64,000 nucleotides of DNA from Chryseobacterium geocarposphaerae (GCF_002797535.1 NZ_PGFD01000002.1:62001-126000); one strand, 5' to 3'. Counted from the stretch's first letter, positions 25,722 to 34,852 are shown. A program made the numbers and translations. The notes: generated by a model from the sequence alone, not told the origin.

Positions 25722-26738
25722 ATGAAAATTATTGTTCCGATGGCTGGACGTGGTTCCAGATTGCGTCCACATACATTAACAGTTCCAAAACCTCTAATTC
25801 CTATTGCAGGAAAGCCGATCGTACAAAGATTGGTGGAAGATATTGCTAAAGTTGCTGGAGAGAAAATCGAGGAAGTAGCTTTTATCATTGGAGATTTTGG
25901 TCCCGAGATTGAAAAGTCTCTTATTCAAATTGCAGAAAAATTGGGGGCCAAAGGAAGCATTTACTATCAATTAGACCCTTTAGGAACGGCTCATTCTTTG
26001 AAGTGTGCTGAAGCATCAATGACAGGAAATGTTGTAGTTGCTTATGCAGACACCTTATTCAGAGCTGATTTCCAATTAGATAAAAATTCAGACGGTGTTA
26101 TTTGGGTAAAAAGTGTAGAAGACCCGTCAGCTTTTGGAGTGGTAAAATTAGATAACTACGGTTTCATCACAGATTTCGTAGAAAAACCGACAACTTTCGT
26201 TTCAGATCTGGCAATCATTGGGATTTATTATTTCAACAGTGCTGAAAAACTGATGGACGAAATCAATTATATCATGGATAATGATATTAAAAACGGTGGT
26301 GAATACCAATTAACAACAGCGTTGGAAAACCTGAGAGCAAAAGGAGCAAAATTTACTTTAGGAAAAGTAAACGACTGGATGGATTGTGGAAATAAAAATG
26401 CTACCGTAGAAACCAACAGCAAAATTTTAGAATACGAAAAAGAGGAAATGTCTCACTTCCCAGCTTCTGCTCAAATAGAAAACTCGTTGATTATTCAGCC
26501 ATGCTTTATTGGTGAAAATGTAAAGATTTCAAATTCTAAAATTGGACCGGGAGTTTCTTTGGGCAATAATACAGTAGTGGTCAATTCCAATATTGAAAAT
26601 TCATTGATTCAGGAAAATACCAGAATCAATCATGGGAATTTATCCAATTCAATGATCGGAAATTCGGCTCAGTATTTTGGTGTAGCAAGAGAAATTTCTT
26701 TAGGAGACTATTCAGTCCTGGATTTTTTGTCTAAATAA
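25722..26738 (+). CDS. Sugar-phosphate nucleotidyltransferase with beta-helix tail
   Basis: The 338-residue protein begins with the nucleotide-binding signature MAGRGSRLRPHTLTVPKPL (about 7-25) and has a catalytic-type Asp in VVAYADTLF (about 110). The N-terminal Rossmann-like domain (1-230) is followed by hexapeptide repeats (about 245-335) that form a left-handed beta-helix. It should make an NDP-sugar from a sugar 1-phosphate and an NTP; the sugar is not known. Position after the flippase gene suggests glycan synthesis. Confidence 0.9.
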   Translation: MKIIVPMAGRGSRLRPHTLTVPKPLIPIAGKPIVQRLVEDIAKVAGEKIEEVAFIIGDFGPEIEKSLIQIAEKLGAKGSIYYQLDPLGTAHSLKCAEASMTGNVVVAYADTLFRADFQLDKNSDGVIWVKSVEDPSAFGVVKLDNYGFITDFVEKPTTFVSDLAIIGIYYFNSAEKLMDEINYIMDNDIKNGGEYQLTTALENLRAKGAKFTLGKVNDWMDCGNKNATVETNSKILEYEKEEMSHFPASAQIENSLIIQPCFIGENVKISNSKIGPGVSLGNNTVVVNSNIENSLIQENTRINHGNLSNSMIGNSAQYFGVAREISLGDYSVLDFLSK

Positions 26739-26762
26739 CCAACCTGATTTAATAGCATAACT

Positions 26763-26791
26763 AAGCCACACAAAATGTTTTGTGTGGTTTG
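26763..26791 (+). terminator. Hairpin after the nucleotidyltransferase
   Basis: CCACACAAAA and TTTTGTGTGG form a 10-bp stem with a two-base loop. It is followed by only TTTGG, so termination may be weak. Confidence 0.65.
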
Positions 26792-26816
26792 GCGTTAATA
26801 TTGCAAAGCATTTATT

Positions 26817-26824
26817 TAAATTTG
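26817..26824 (+). promoter_or_regulatory. Bacteroidetes -7 box directly before the DUF4292 start
   Basis: TAAATTTG matches TAnnTTTG and ends 3 bases before the ATG at 26828, so a transcript would be nearly leaderless if this box is used. Confidence 0.45.
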
Positions 26825-26827
26825 AAT

Positions 26828-27673
26828 ATGAACAAATGGATCGCCTCAATACTTTTTATTCTGGTTTTATTTTCTTGTAAGACCAGAAAAACCGTTGAAC
26901 AAAGCACGGAAGGAAAAGACAGTATTCAAGTAGAAAAACCTAAAGACAATGAGCCAATAGATACAGGTGAAAATTTACATGATCCTCTGACTTTTTATGA
27001 AAAGGTTTATATTCACCCTCAATTTGAGTATCTTAAAATAAACAGTAAAATTACTGCTGACAACATCAAGGTAAGTCCTTTAGATGCTACTATTTATATA
27101 GAAACGGATAAAAAAATATTTGCTTCCATCAACTTCTTGTTTATTAATGCCGCTCGTGCGCTTATTACTCCGGAAGGAATAAAAGCCATGGATAAATACA
27201 ATAAAAACTATATTGATTCCGATTTTGATTATCTCAATAATTTATTAAATGTAAATTTCATAGATTATAAGAATTTAGAAAAACTTCTGATAGGAAGAAC
27301 TTTTTTTACAATTAAAGGTAGAAACTCCCGGATTACTCAAAACATGCAGGGATATCAGCTTTCCTCTATTTCCAATATAAAAATAGAAACAGGAGAAACA
27401 ACAAGAGAGTATAAAATAGTCCTTCAGTATTCCCCTGAATATGATCTTATGCAAGCCAAACTCCAGGATGCAAATTCCGAAGATTCTTTAGAAATTCTGT
27501 ATGATGGTTGGGAAACTTATCAGGATGAAATCCGACTTCCAAAAAATGTTAAAATAATTATAAAAGGATCAAAAAACAGTCAAATTCTGCTGGAAAATAC
27601 GAAATTTGATTTTTCGAGGATGGATACACGCTATAATGTCCCATCTAATTATAAGAAAATTGAGATTAAATGA
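26828..27673 (+). CDS. DUF4292 lipoprotein
   Basis: From the ATG at 26828 the protein has 281 residues and begins with a lipoprotein signal, with Cys at residue 15 in VLFSCKT. A longer frame from 26780 starts in the terminator hairpin and is rejected. The body matches my recollection of the DUF4292 family, which may resemble LolA/LolB-type half-barrels. Its function is not established. The stop overlaps the next gene (EnvC-like) by 4 bases, a pairing I recall as common in Flavobacteriia, which points to a role in envelope or peptidoglycan handling. Confidence 0.82.
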   Translation: MNKWIASILFILVLFSCKTRKTVEQSTEGKDSIQVEKPKDNEPIDTGENLHDPLTFYEKVYIHPQFEYLKINSKITADNIKVSPLDATIYIETDKKIFASINFLFINAARALITPEGIKAMDKYNKNYIDSDFDYLNNLLNVNFIDYKNLEKLLIGRTFFTIKGRNSRITQNMQGYQLSSISNIKIETGETTREYKIVLQYSPEYDLMQAKLQDANSEDSLEILYDGWETYQDEIRLPKNVKIIIKGSKNSQILLENTKFDFSRMDTRYNVPSNYKKIEIK

Positions 27674-29232
27674 TTAAAAAATTTAGCTTTTTAATAGGTA
27701 TTTTATTGTTTGGATTGCACTTCGGGCAAGATAAACAAAAGAAGGAACAGCTCCAAAAGCAAAATGCCGAACTAAAAAAACAAATTGCACAGATAAACAA
27801 TGATTTAGCTAAAACAAGAAGTGAATCAAAGCTCTCTATTGCCTATCTTACGAATGTCAATAAAAAATTAGTATTAAGAGAAAAAGTTTACAACAATACT
27901 CAAAAAGAAAAGAGATTTATTGAAGATGAAATCTATTTACGTCAATTAGAAATCAATCGTCAAAATAGAGAACTTGCCATCTTAAGAAAGAATTACGCAG
28001 AAGTTTTAGTAAACGCCTATAAAAATAAAGGGGTACAGAATAAAGTCACCTTCATTCTTTCATCAAAAAATTTAGGTGAAGCGCTTAGAAGGGTACAATA
28101 TTTAAAGCAATACTCTGACTATCAAGATAAAAAAGCAGCTGAAATAACTACTGCTGCCGCACAAATACAAAAATCTATTGCTCAGAAAAAGAAATCTGCA
28201 GATGAAAAGGAAAATCTACTGATCACACAGAAAAAAGATTTGACTACCATTAATGTAGAACGTGCACAAAAGGAACAGCTAGTTGCAGAATTTAAAAAGA
28301 ACGAATCCAAACTCACTGCTGAGCTCAAACAAAAACAAACTCAATCTAAAGCTCTGGAAGGACAAATCAGAGCTATTATTGCTGAAGAAATACGAATAGC
28401 AAAAGCAGAAGAAGAAGCCAGAAAAAAAGCGGAAGCGGAAAAAATCCGTTTGGCAAAGATAGCAGCTGAAAGAGAAAAAGCAAGAATAGAAGCGGAAGCT
28501 AAGGCTAAAGCGGAAGCATTGGAAAGAGAAAGGAAATTGGCGGAAGCGGAAGCCAAAAAAGCATCTGAATTAGCTGCTAAACGTGCTGAAGAAGAAAGAA
28601 AGCGTACTGAAGAAGCAGCAAAAGCAGAAGCCAGCGCAAGAGACGAAGCTAGAAAAGTAGCCGCTAAAAAAGCATCTGATGAAGCAGCCTTAAAAGCTAA
28701 AGAAGCAACTGATAAATTAAATGCAGCCAGAGCAGCCGAAGATGCTTTAGCCAGAAAAAAAGAAGCAGATAAAAAAGCTGCAGAATCAAAGGCAATGACT
28801 AATTTCGGCGTTTCTACATCTGCCGGAAATAACTTTGCCGCTAATAAAGGTAAATTAGGCATGCCAATCTCAGGAACCATTACTCACCGATTTGGAAGAC
28901 AACCTCACCCGGTGTTTAAAAATATTATGGAAGAGAATAACGGGATTAAAATATCCGTATCAAAAGGAGCCGTGGCAAGATGCGTATTCCCAGGAACCGT
29001 TTCCTCAGTACTGCCTGCTTCAGATGGAACCAAAACTGTGGTAATTAAGCACGGTGACTATTTTACTATTTATTCTAATCTGAGCGGTAACTCTGTATCT
29101 AAAAATCAACAGGTTTCAGCAGGGACTCCGGTGGGTACTGTAGCTCAGGATTTTGACGGAACGTATACTCTTGATTTTCAGGTATGGAATGGCAGCACAC
29201 CAGTTGATCCATTAGGTTGGGTTTCTTATTAA
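27670..29232 (+). CDS. EnvC-like murein hydrolase activator (degenerate M23)
   Basis: The 520-residue protein has a signal peptide (about 1-19), long coiled coils (about 20-245) and a Lys/Ala/Glu-rich helical stretch (about 245-380), then an M23/LytM domain (about 395-520). The metal ligands of active LytM are missing: the HxGxD-type position reads NNGIKIS and the HxH position reads TLDFQVW. This is what EnvC and NlpD, which activate amidases without cutting peptidoglycan, look like. I infer a cell-division or envelope role in the periplasm. It overlaps the DUF4292 gene by 4 bases. Confidence 0.9.
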   Translation: MIKKFSFLIGILLFGLHFGQDKQKKEQLQKQNAELKKQIAQINNDLAKTRSESKLSIAYLTNVNKKLVLREKVYNNTQKEKRFIEDEIYLRQLEINRQNRELAILRKNYAEVLVNAYKNKGVQNKVTFILSSKNLGEALRRVQYLKQYSDYQDKKAAEITTAAAQIQKSIAQKKKSADEKENLLITQKKDLTTINVERAQKEQLVAEFKKNESKLTAELKQKQTQSKALEGQIRAIIAEEIRIAKAEEEARKKAEAEKIRLAKIAAEREKARIEAEAKAKAEALERERKLAEAEAKKASELAAKRAEEERKRTEEAAKAEASARDEARKVAAKKASDEAALKAKEATDKLNAARAAEDALARKKEADKKAAESKAMTNFGVSTSAGNNFAANKGKLGMPISGTITHRFGRQPHPVFKNIMEENNGIKISVSKGAVARCVFPGTVSSVLPASDGTKTVVIKHGDYFTIYSNLSGNSVSKNQQVSAGTPVGTVAQDFDGTYTLDFQVWNGSTPVDPLGWVSY

Positions 29233-29247
29233 AAAAGTTTAACTTTG
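29217..29247 (+). promoter_or_regulatory. Bacteroidetes-type promoter for tatA
   Basis: TTG at 29217-29219 and TAACTTTG at 29240-29247 are 20 bases apart, an almost ideal arrangement. The -33 element lies inside the end of the EnvC-like gene. The leader would be about 10 bases. Confidence 0.7.
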
Positions 29248-29262
29248 TAAAAATTTTTAGAA

Positions 29263-29478
29263 ATGAATACACTAACAATATTAGCCTTATCTTGGCAACA
29301 CATCCTGATTGTAGCAATACTGCTTGTATTACTTTTCGGAGGTAAGAAAATCCCTGAATTGATGAGAGGAGTTGGTTCTGGTATTAAAGAATTTAAAGAC
29401 GCTGTAAAAGAAGAAGACAAGCCTGGTTCTGAAAACAAAAACTCTTCTTCAAACAACAATACGAATTCTAGCAACTAA
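29263..29478 (+). CDS. tatA: Twin-arginine translocase subunit TatA/E
   Basis: The 71-residue protein has the TatA layout: one N-terminal membrane helix (about 8-25), the FGGKKIPELMRGVGSGIKEFK hinge and amphipathic helix (about 24-44), and a short acidic, Ser/Asn-rich tail. TatA proteins form the channel part of the Tat export system for folded proteins in the inner membrane. tatB and tatC are not in this window. It has its own promoter and is followed 19 bases later by a DUF4254 gene. Confidence 0.95.
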   Translation: MNTLTILALSWQHILIVAILLVLLFGGKKIPELMRGVGSGIKEFKDAVKEEDKPGSENKNSSSNNNTNSSN

Positions 29479-29497
29479 AATTCTAACTTATTCTTAA

Positions 29498-30112
29498 ATG
29501 AATTTTACAGAAATTGCATGGAATATCTTCAATCAGTCTATTGAAGATTATCACGTGCTTGATAACGTCAACACTCTAATTAACAATCCATACGAAAAAG
29601 ACAGTTTGGAACGGATTTTGTATGCAAAGAACTGGATTGATACCGTTCAATGGCATTTGGAAGATATAATTAGAGATGAAAATATTGATCCGACTGAAGC
29701 TCTTCACCTGAAGAGAACTATAGACCAATCAAATCAAAAAAGAACCGATTTAGTGGAGTTTATAGACAGTTGGTTCCTAAAAAAATACGAAAATATAATT
29801 CCTAAATCTGATGCGAAAATCAATACAGAAACTCCCGCTTGGGCAGTGGACAGATTATCAATACTTGCATTAAAGATTTATCATATGTCGTTAGAAGCCA
29901 ACAGAGAATCTGCTTCTGAGGAGCATCGTTTAAATTGTCAGGAAAAATTAAACGTCCTTCTTATGCAAAAAGAAGATTTATCGGCTTCTATCAATCAGTT
30001 GCTTGCTGATATTGAGAACGGTAGCGTTAAGATGAAAGTGTACAAACAGATGAAAATGTACAACGATGAAAGTCTTAACCCAATCCTGTATCAAAAGGGG
30101 CAGCAAAAATGA
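29498..30112 (+). CDS. DUF4254 protein
   Basis: The 204-residue protein is soluble and mainly helical, with the DUF4254 pattern: an N-terminal ENxxxxY-like region, WIDTVQWHLEDIIRD (about 47-61), and a DRLSILALKIYHM segment (about 118-130). The family is confined mostly to Bacteroidota and has no known role. The stop overlaps the start of the following lipoprotein gene by 4 bases, so the two are probably made together. It follows tatA closely. Confidence 0.85.
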   Translation: MNFTEIAWNIFNQSIEDYHVLDNVNTLINNPYEKDSLERILYAKNWIDTVQWHLEDIIRDENIDPTEALHLKRTIDQSNQKRTDLVEFIDSWFLKKYENIIPKSDAKINTETPAWAVDRLSILALKIYHMSLEANRESASEEHRLNCQEKLNVLLMQKEDLSASINQLLADIENGSVKMKVYKQMKMYNDESLNPILYQKGQQK

Positions 30113-30567
30113 AAAAATTACTTTTTTTTGGAATATTAATTACAACGATTTCGTCTTGTGCAACGGAAAAGCTTAATCTTTCCCCGTTGACCAGCAATTT
30201 CTACAGTGAGTCCAAAGGTTCTGACAATCGTACAGGATCTGGAAAGTCGTTTGAGATCAATATTAAAAAAAATGTAAATGCCTCAGAAATATCAAATTTA
30301 ATTTCAACCTTTCCTACATTCAAGAGTAACAGTATAAATGAAGAGGTGACCAATTTAAAATACAGTCTTCAAAATTATTTATACGCTATCGAATCTAATA
30401 ATATAGCCGGAAGAAACAGATCAATTAAAAGTTTTGAAAAATCCTATAAAAAAATTCAGAAACTAAGATCTGGTTTGGGTAAAGATGATGATGAAGTTCT
30501 GAACAGATATTTGGTAAGACTTAAAACTAATATCTCTGTAATAGAAGACTCTTTAAAAGGAAATTAA
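30109..30567 (+). CDS. Small lipoprotein of unknown function
   Basis: The 152-residue protein has a lipoprotein signal with Cys17 (TTISSCA) and then a hydrophilic, Ser/Asn/Lys-rich, largely helical body. No family was recognised. It overlaps the DUF4254 gene by 4 bases and precedes ribA by 14 bases, so it belongs to the tatA-DUF4254-ribA run. Confidence 0.8.
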   Translation: MKKLLFFGILITTISSCATEKLNLSPLTSNFYSESKGSDNRTGSGKSFEINIKKNVNASEISNLISTFPTFKSNSINEEVTNLKYSLQNYLYAIESNNIAGRNRSIKSFEKSYKKIQKLRSGLGKDDDEVLNRYLVRLKTNISVIEDSLKGN

Positions 30568-30581
30568 AATGAGAATTATCC

Positions 30582-31178
30582 ATGATTAAAATTCAGGCGG
30601 AAGCTAACGTTCCTACAGAACACGGCACTTTCCGAATGATCGCGTTCTCCGAAAACGAAAATGACTGGATGCCACACATGGCTATTTTAGCTGAGAATAC
30701 AGACTTTTCTAAGCCAGTTAATGTGCGTTTTCACTCAGAGTGTATTACCGGAGAAGTTTTCCATTCAAAAAAATGTGAATGTGGACAGCAATTAGACGCT
30801 GCCATGAAATATATCCACGAAAATGGCGGGGTTATCATTTACCTTAGACAAGAAGGTCGAAATATAGGTATTATCAATAAGTTAAAAGCGTATTCCCTCC
30901 AGGAAAAAGGATTTGATACCGTGGAAGCCAATCTGAAACTGGGACTTCCTGCAGACGACAGAAACTTTGGTGTTGCCATAGAGATATTAAACCTTTTGGA
31001 TATAAAAGATATTAATCTTCTTACCAATAATCCAGAGAAAGTAAAATATGTTACGGAGAGTAATATACATCTTAACTCAAGAATTCCCTTACAAATTCCA
31101 GCTAATGAAATCAGCAAATGGTATCTGAAAACAAAGAAAGATTATTTTGGTCATCTGCTTGATGATAATGATAACTGA
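30582..31178 (+). CDS. ribA: GTP cyclohydrolase II
   Basis: The 198-residue protein opens the imidazole ring of GTP, the first step of riboflavin synthesis. Zinc ligands Cys54, Cys65 and Cys67 are visible in the SECITGEVFHSKKCECG stretch, and the LRQEGRNIGIINKLKAY segment (about 87-103) carries the GTP-binding and catalytic residues. It is a stand-alone RibA without a fused RibB domain. It is the last gene of the run that starts at tatA and is followed by a good terminator. Confidence 0.95.
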   Translation: MIKIQAEANVPTEHGTFRMIAFSENENDWMPHMAILAENTDFSKPVNVRFHSECITGEVFHSKKCECGQQLDAAMKYIHENGGVIIYLRQEGRNIGIINKLKAYSLQEKGFDTVEANLKLGLPADDRNFGVAIEILNLLDIKDINLLTNNPEKVKYVTESNIHLNSRIPLQIPANEISKWYLKTKKDYFGHLLDDNDN

Positions 31179-31185
31179 TAAAATC

Positions 31186-31222
31186 AAAAGCTCCAGGATT
31201 TCTCCCGGAGCTTTCTTTTTTA
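31186..31222 (+). terminator. Terminator after ribA
   Basis: AAAGCTCC and GGAGCTTT form the stem, followed by CTTTTTTT. It begins 8 bases after the stop. Confidence 0.85.
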
Positions 31223-31270
31223 ATTATTTATAAAAAACTGAAAAGATATTTCTTCTTTTAATTGAAATGA

Positions 31271-31804
31271 TTAATTAACTTTTGTTTTAATCACTTTAGA
31301 TTCATCAAGATTATAATATTTTACAACAGCGTTATAATCACTATAATCTACTGTTGCTGCTGCTCCTTTTGCAGGGCTTGCCGGAACAAGTACAATTCTA
31401 AACGTCTGATTATTTAAATAGTTACCTACTTCTGTAGAAGACATTGTAGAAAGGCTGAAGTTAGGATTATCAATTCTGATCTGAACATTTTGTGAATCAA
31501 AAACAAAATTATAATCAAATTTTCTAGGTGCAGCAGAAGTTGAAGGATCTAAATACCAAGTATATGGAAGCTGTTGCCATGCATTATTTGCTTTTCTATA
31601 TACCAACACAACATCTGTACTCTGGATATTAATTCCTTGCGTGAATGCATAGTTATTACCACTATTAAAAGATCCCGTAACATCTCTCATTTGCGAATAG
31701 GTATCATTATCCTGATATGGAGCATTATTATTGTCATTATCATCACAGCTAAATATGAATAAGCTTACAAAAGCTAATAGTAAAAGTGGGAAGAATTTTT
31801 TCAT
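31271..31804 (-). CDS. Lipoprotein of unknown function
   Basis: The 177-residue protein has a lipoprotein signal with Cys20 (LFIFSCDD) followed by an Asp/Asn-rich linker (about 21-35) and a beta-rich body. No family was recognised. The linker of acidic residues right after the Cys resembles lipoprotein export signals reported in Flavobacteriia for surface display, so it may face outside. It stands alone, between ribA and a divergent GH3 gene. Confidence 0.82.
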   Translation of the reverse strand: MKKFFPLLLLAFVSLFIFSCDDNDNNNAPYQDNDTYSQMRDVTGSFNSGNNYAFTQGINIQSTDVVLVYRKANNAWQQLPYTWYLDPSTSAAPRKFDYNFVFDSQNVQIRIDNPNFSLSTMSSTEVGNYLNNQTFRIVLVPASPAKGAAATVDYSDYNAVVKYYNLDESKVIKTKVN

Positions 31805-31895
31805 TGTATAAAAAGTTTAGTTATTATTTATAAAGCGTATTCAAAACATATACCAAAAAACTCAAAAACATTCTTTACTGTGATTTTTTTAATCG

Positions 31896-31903
31896 TATTT
31901 TTG
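31896..31903 (+). promoter_or_regulatory. Bacteroidetes -7 box for the GH3 gene
   Basis: TATTTTTG matches TAnnTTTG and lies 16 bases before the ATG at 31920. Confidence 0.55.
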
Positions 31904-31919
31904 TTCTTATTCAAAAATT

Positions 31920-33614
31920 ATGAACAAATCCGTATTAAATTTACTCTTCATATTTATTCTTATCAGTTGTGCTACAAATGCTCAATACCAGCCTAAAAAC
32001 ACTTCAAAGGCCGATTTGGATAAAGCACAGCAGTGGGTAAACAAAACTTACAACAGTCTTTCACAAGACGAAAAGCTGGGACAACTTTTTATTGTTGCAT
32101 TATATACCAATAAAGATGACAACCATATCAATCAGATAAGAAATATTGTCGTAAATGATAAAATCGGAGGTTTAATTCTGATGCAGGATGATGCTGCAAA
32201 AGAAATCAATCTGGTGAATGAATTCCAGCAAAAGTCTAAAGTACCATTAATGATCGGAATGGATGCGGAATGGGGCCTATACCAAAGAATTGCCGCAGCT
32301 CACAAATTCCCTTGGGCAATGACATTAGGAGCAATTCAGGACAAAAACCTGATTTATCAGATGGCTTCAAAAATTGCGGAAGATTGTAAAAGAATGGGCA
32401 TCAACTGGGACTTTGCACCGGTTGTGGATGTAAACACCAATCCGAACAACCCTATCATTGGTAACCGAAGCTTTGGGTCTGAAGTTCAAAATGTAATTAA
32501 TTCCGCTTCAGCGTATGCAAACGGTCTCCAGGATCACAATATTCTTGCTGCCATCAAACATTTTCCCGGACATGGAGATACCAGTACAGATTCGCATCTT
32601 GATCTTCCAGTTGTTTCACATAATTTAGAGAGACTTAATACCATTGAGCTTGCTCCATTCAAAGCTTTAATGAATAAAGGAATTGGTGGCGTAATGGTTG
32701 CTCACTTATATGTTCCAAACCTGGAATCTGGGAAAGGAATCCCGGCTTCGGTATCAAAGAATATCATTACCGGATTACTTAAAGAGAAATTAGGTTATAA
32801 AGGATTAATTATCACAGATGCCCTGAATATGGGAGCTGTAGCCAATAAATATAATCCGGGAGAATTGGACGCATTGGCTTTTAAAGCAGGAAATGACATC
32901 ATGCTTTTTTCTCAAGGCGTAGCAGAGGGAAAAAAACTGATCCAGAAAGCCATTGACAACGGAGAAATACCACAATCAAGAGTAGAAGAAAGTGTAAAGA
33001 AAATTCTTTTGACAAAATATTTCTTAGGATTGGACAAATATTCTCCTAAAGACCCTGAAAATATCAACTTCGACTTAAATAATGATACCCATAAAACTTT
33101 AGTTCAGAATCTGTACTCAAATGCGTTGACTTTATTAAAGGATGATAAAAAACTACTTCCATTAAACGGAAAGCAAATATATTACATTCCATTGGAGGAA
33201 GCTCCTTATCAGACTTTCGCAACTCAATTAGGTTCAAATGTAATCCTTAAAAAATCAAACGAAATCAATACAATTCCAGCTAATTCAACAGTAATTATAG
33301 GACTTCACAAAGACAATTCTACAGCTTACAAACCTTATAAAATTTCAGTAGAATCCAAAAAGATTATTGAAGACTTAGCTAAAAAACAAAATTTAGTTCT
33401 GAATGTTTTCGGAAGTGCTTATGCGTTAAAAGACATTGATATCTCAAAAATTTCTACGGTATTGGTTTCTTATGAAAACAATGATGACTCTATGACGGCA
33501 ACAGCAAATGCTCTTAACGGAAAAACAAAAATTTCAGGCAGACTTCCTGTTTTGGTAAATGACAAACTAAAACCTGGGATGGGAATTGACCTGAAAGCAC
33601 AATCAAATAATTAG
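31920..33614 (+). CDS. GH3-family glycosidase, NagZ-like
   Basis: The 564-residue protein has a signal peptide (a Cys at about residue 17 in LISCATN suggests a lipoprotein) and the N-terminal GH3 barrel. KHFPGHGDTSTDSH at 213-226 is the signature of beta-N-acetylhexosaminidases that use an Asp-His dyad, and Asp300 in ITDALNMGAV is the probable nucleophile. A smaller C-terminal domain (about 400-560) follows. It likely removes N-acetylglucosamine from peptidoglycan or glycans outside the cytoplasm. bshA starts 22 bases later and may be co-transcribed. Confidence 0.92.
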   Translation: MNKSVLNLLFIFILISCATNAQYQPKNTSKADLDKAQQWVNKTYNSLSQDEKLGQLFIVALYTNKDDNHINQIRNIVVNDKIGGLILMQDDAAKEINLVNEFQQKSKVPLMIGMDAEWGLYQRIAAAHKFPWAMTLGAIQDKNLIYQMASKIAEDCKRMGINWDFAPVVDVNTNPNNPIIGNRSFGSEVQNVINSASAYANGLQDHNILAAIKHFPGHGDTSTDSHLDLPVVSHNLERLNTIELAPFKALMNKGIGGVMVAHLYVPNLESGKGIPASVSKNIITGLLKEKLGYKGLIITDALNMGAVANKYNPGELDALAFKAGNDIMLFSQGVAEGKKLIQKAIDNGEIPQSRVEESVKKILLTKYFLGLDKYSPKDPENINFDLNNDTHKTLVQNLYSNALTLLKDDKKLLPLNGKQIYYIPLEEAPYQTFATQLGSNVILKKSNEINTIPANSTVIIGLHKDNSTAYKPYKISVESKKIIEDLAKKQNLVLNVFGSAYALKDIDISKISTVLVSYENNDDSMTATANALNGKTKISGRLPVLVNDKLKPGMGIDLKAQSNN

Positions 33615-33636
33615 ACCATATCAAACAAACCATAAA

Positions 33637-34794
33637 ATGAAAATAGGCATACTTTGCTATCCAACCTATGGAGGAAGCGGAATTGTAGCAACAGAACTCG
33701 GAATGTCACTTGCCAACAAAGGCTATGAAGTACACTTTATCAGTTCAGCGCTGCCTGCAAGATTAGATATTACCAATCCGAATATTTTCTTTCATAAAGT
33801 AAATGTTCAGACCTATCCGCTTTTCCAATATCAGCCTTATGATATTGCACTAAGCTCAATGATCTATCGTGTTGTGAATTTGTATAAACTCGATCTGCTT
33901 CATGCCCATTATGCAATTCCTTATGCATATGCAGCTTTTACGGCAAAGCAGATGCTCCGCGAAGACAACAATGATATTCCGTTGGTGACTACACTTCACG
34001 GGACCGATATTACTTTAGTAGGGCAGCATCCGAGTTATAAACATGCGGTAGAATTTTCCATCAATAAATCTGACGCGATTACTTCGGTGTCAGAAAGCTT
34101 GAAAAAAGACACCTTACAGTTTTTCAATATTAAAAAAGAAATTCAGGTGATTACCAATTTCATTGATAATTCAGAATTTGATGAATGCAATGAATGTCAG
34201 AGAACACAATTTGCAAACCCTGATGAAAAGATTTTAATTCACGTTTCCAACTTAAGACCGGTAAAACGTGTGGAAGAAGTTTTACAGATCTTTAAAAATG
34301 TTGAGAAAAAAGTAAAATCTAAATTAATCATCATTGGAGAAGGTCCGGATATGGAAAAGATCAATCAGTTCCTGGAAGAAAACCCCGAACTGATTTCAAA
34401 AATCCGCCTTTTAGGAAAAGTAAATGATCTTTACAGAATCCTTCAGCTTTCCGATGTCTTTTTATTGCCTTCTGAACAGGAAAGTTTCGGTTTAGCTGCA
34501 TTGGAAGCCATGGCAGCTTATACTCCGGTAATCAGCTCCAACGCAGGAGGAATTCCTGAAGTGAATATCCAGGGAGAAACCGGGTTCTTAGCTGAAATCG
34601 GGAATGTAGAAGCGATGAGCAATTACTGTATCAAATTACTAAGCAACGAGGAACTTCTGGCAAAAATGAAACTTAATGCAAAAGAACAGGCGGTAAAATT
34701 TGATCTGAAAAACATCCTTCCTATCTATGAAGACATGTACAGAACAACGATTGAAAATTTTAAGCTGACTACTGAAGAATCAGTTCCACAGTAA
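33637..34794 (+). CDS. bshA: N-acetyl-alpha-D-glucosaminyl L-malate synthase
   Basis: The 385-residue GT4 glycosyltransferase matches BshA along its length: the opening GILCYPTYGGSGIVATELG (about 3-21), HAHYAIPYA, LHGTDITLVG and the C-terminal E-x7-E type motif in SEQESFGLAALEAMA (about 284-298). BshA joins UDP-GlcNAc and L-malate in the first step of bacillithiol synthesis, so this bacterium probably makes that thiol. bshB and bshC are not in this window. Confidence 0.93.
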   Translation: MKIGILCYPTYGGSGIVATELGMSLANKGYEVHFISSALPARLDITNPNIFFHKVNVQTYPLFQYQPYDIALSSMIYRVVNLYKLDLLHAHYAIPYAYAAFTAKQMLREDNNDIPLVTTLHGTDITLVGQHPSYKHAVEFSINKSDAITSVSESLKKDTLQFFNIKKEIQVITNFIDNSEFDECNECQRTQFANPDEKILIHVSNLRPVKRVEEVLQIFKNVEKKVKSKLIIIGEGPDMEKINQFLEENPELISKIRLLGKVNDLYRILQLSDVFLLPSEQESFGLAALEAMAAYTPVISSNAGGIPEVNIQGETGFLAEIGNVEAMSNYCIKLLSNEELLAKMKLNAKEQAVKFDLKNILPIYEDMYRTTIENFKLTTEESVPQ

Positions 34795-34816
34795 ATTCGG
34801 TCAATTGTAGAAATCA

Positions 34817-34852
34817 AAACTGTTCAGGGTAATTCTGAGCAGTTTTTTTATT
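34817..34852 (+). terminator. Terminator after bshA
   Basis: An imperfect AAAACTGTTCAG/CTGAGCAGTTTT stem is followed by a T-run of seven. Confidence 0.75.

Noticed and set aside
26780..26827. N-terminal extension of the DUF4292 lipoprotein
   Set aside because: It starts inside the preceding terminator hairpin and would put a polar and hydrophobic stretch before a clean lipoprotein signal.
28341..28880. Long Ala/Ser-rich open frame on the minus strand
   Set aside because: It is the antisense shadow of the Lys/Ala/Glu-rich segment of the EnvC-like protein, whose codon pattern explains the lack of stops.
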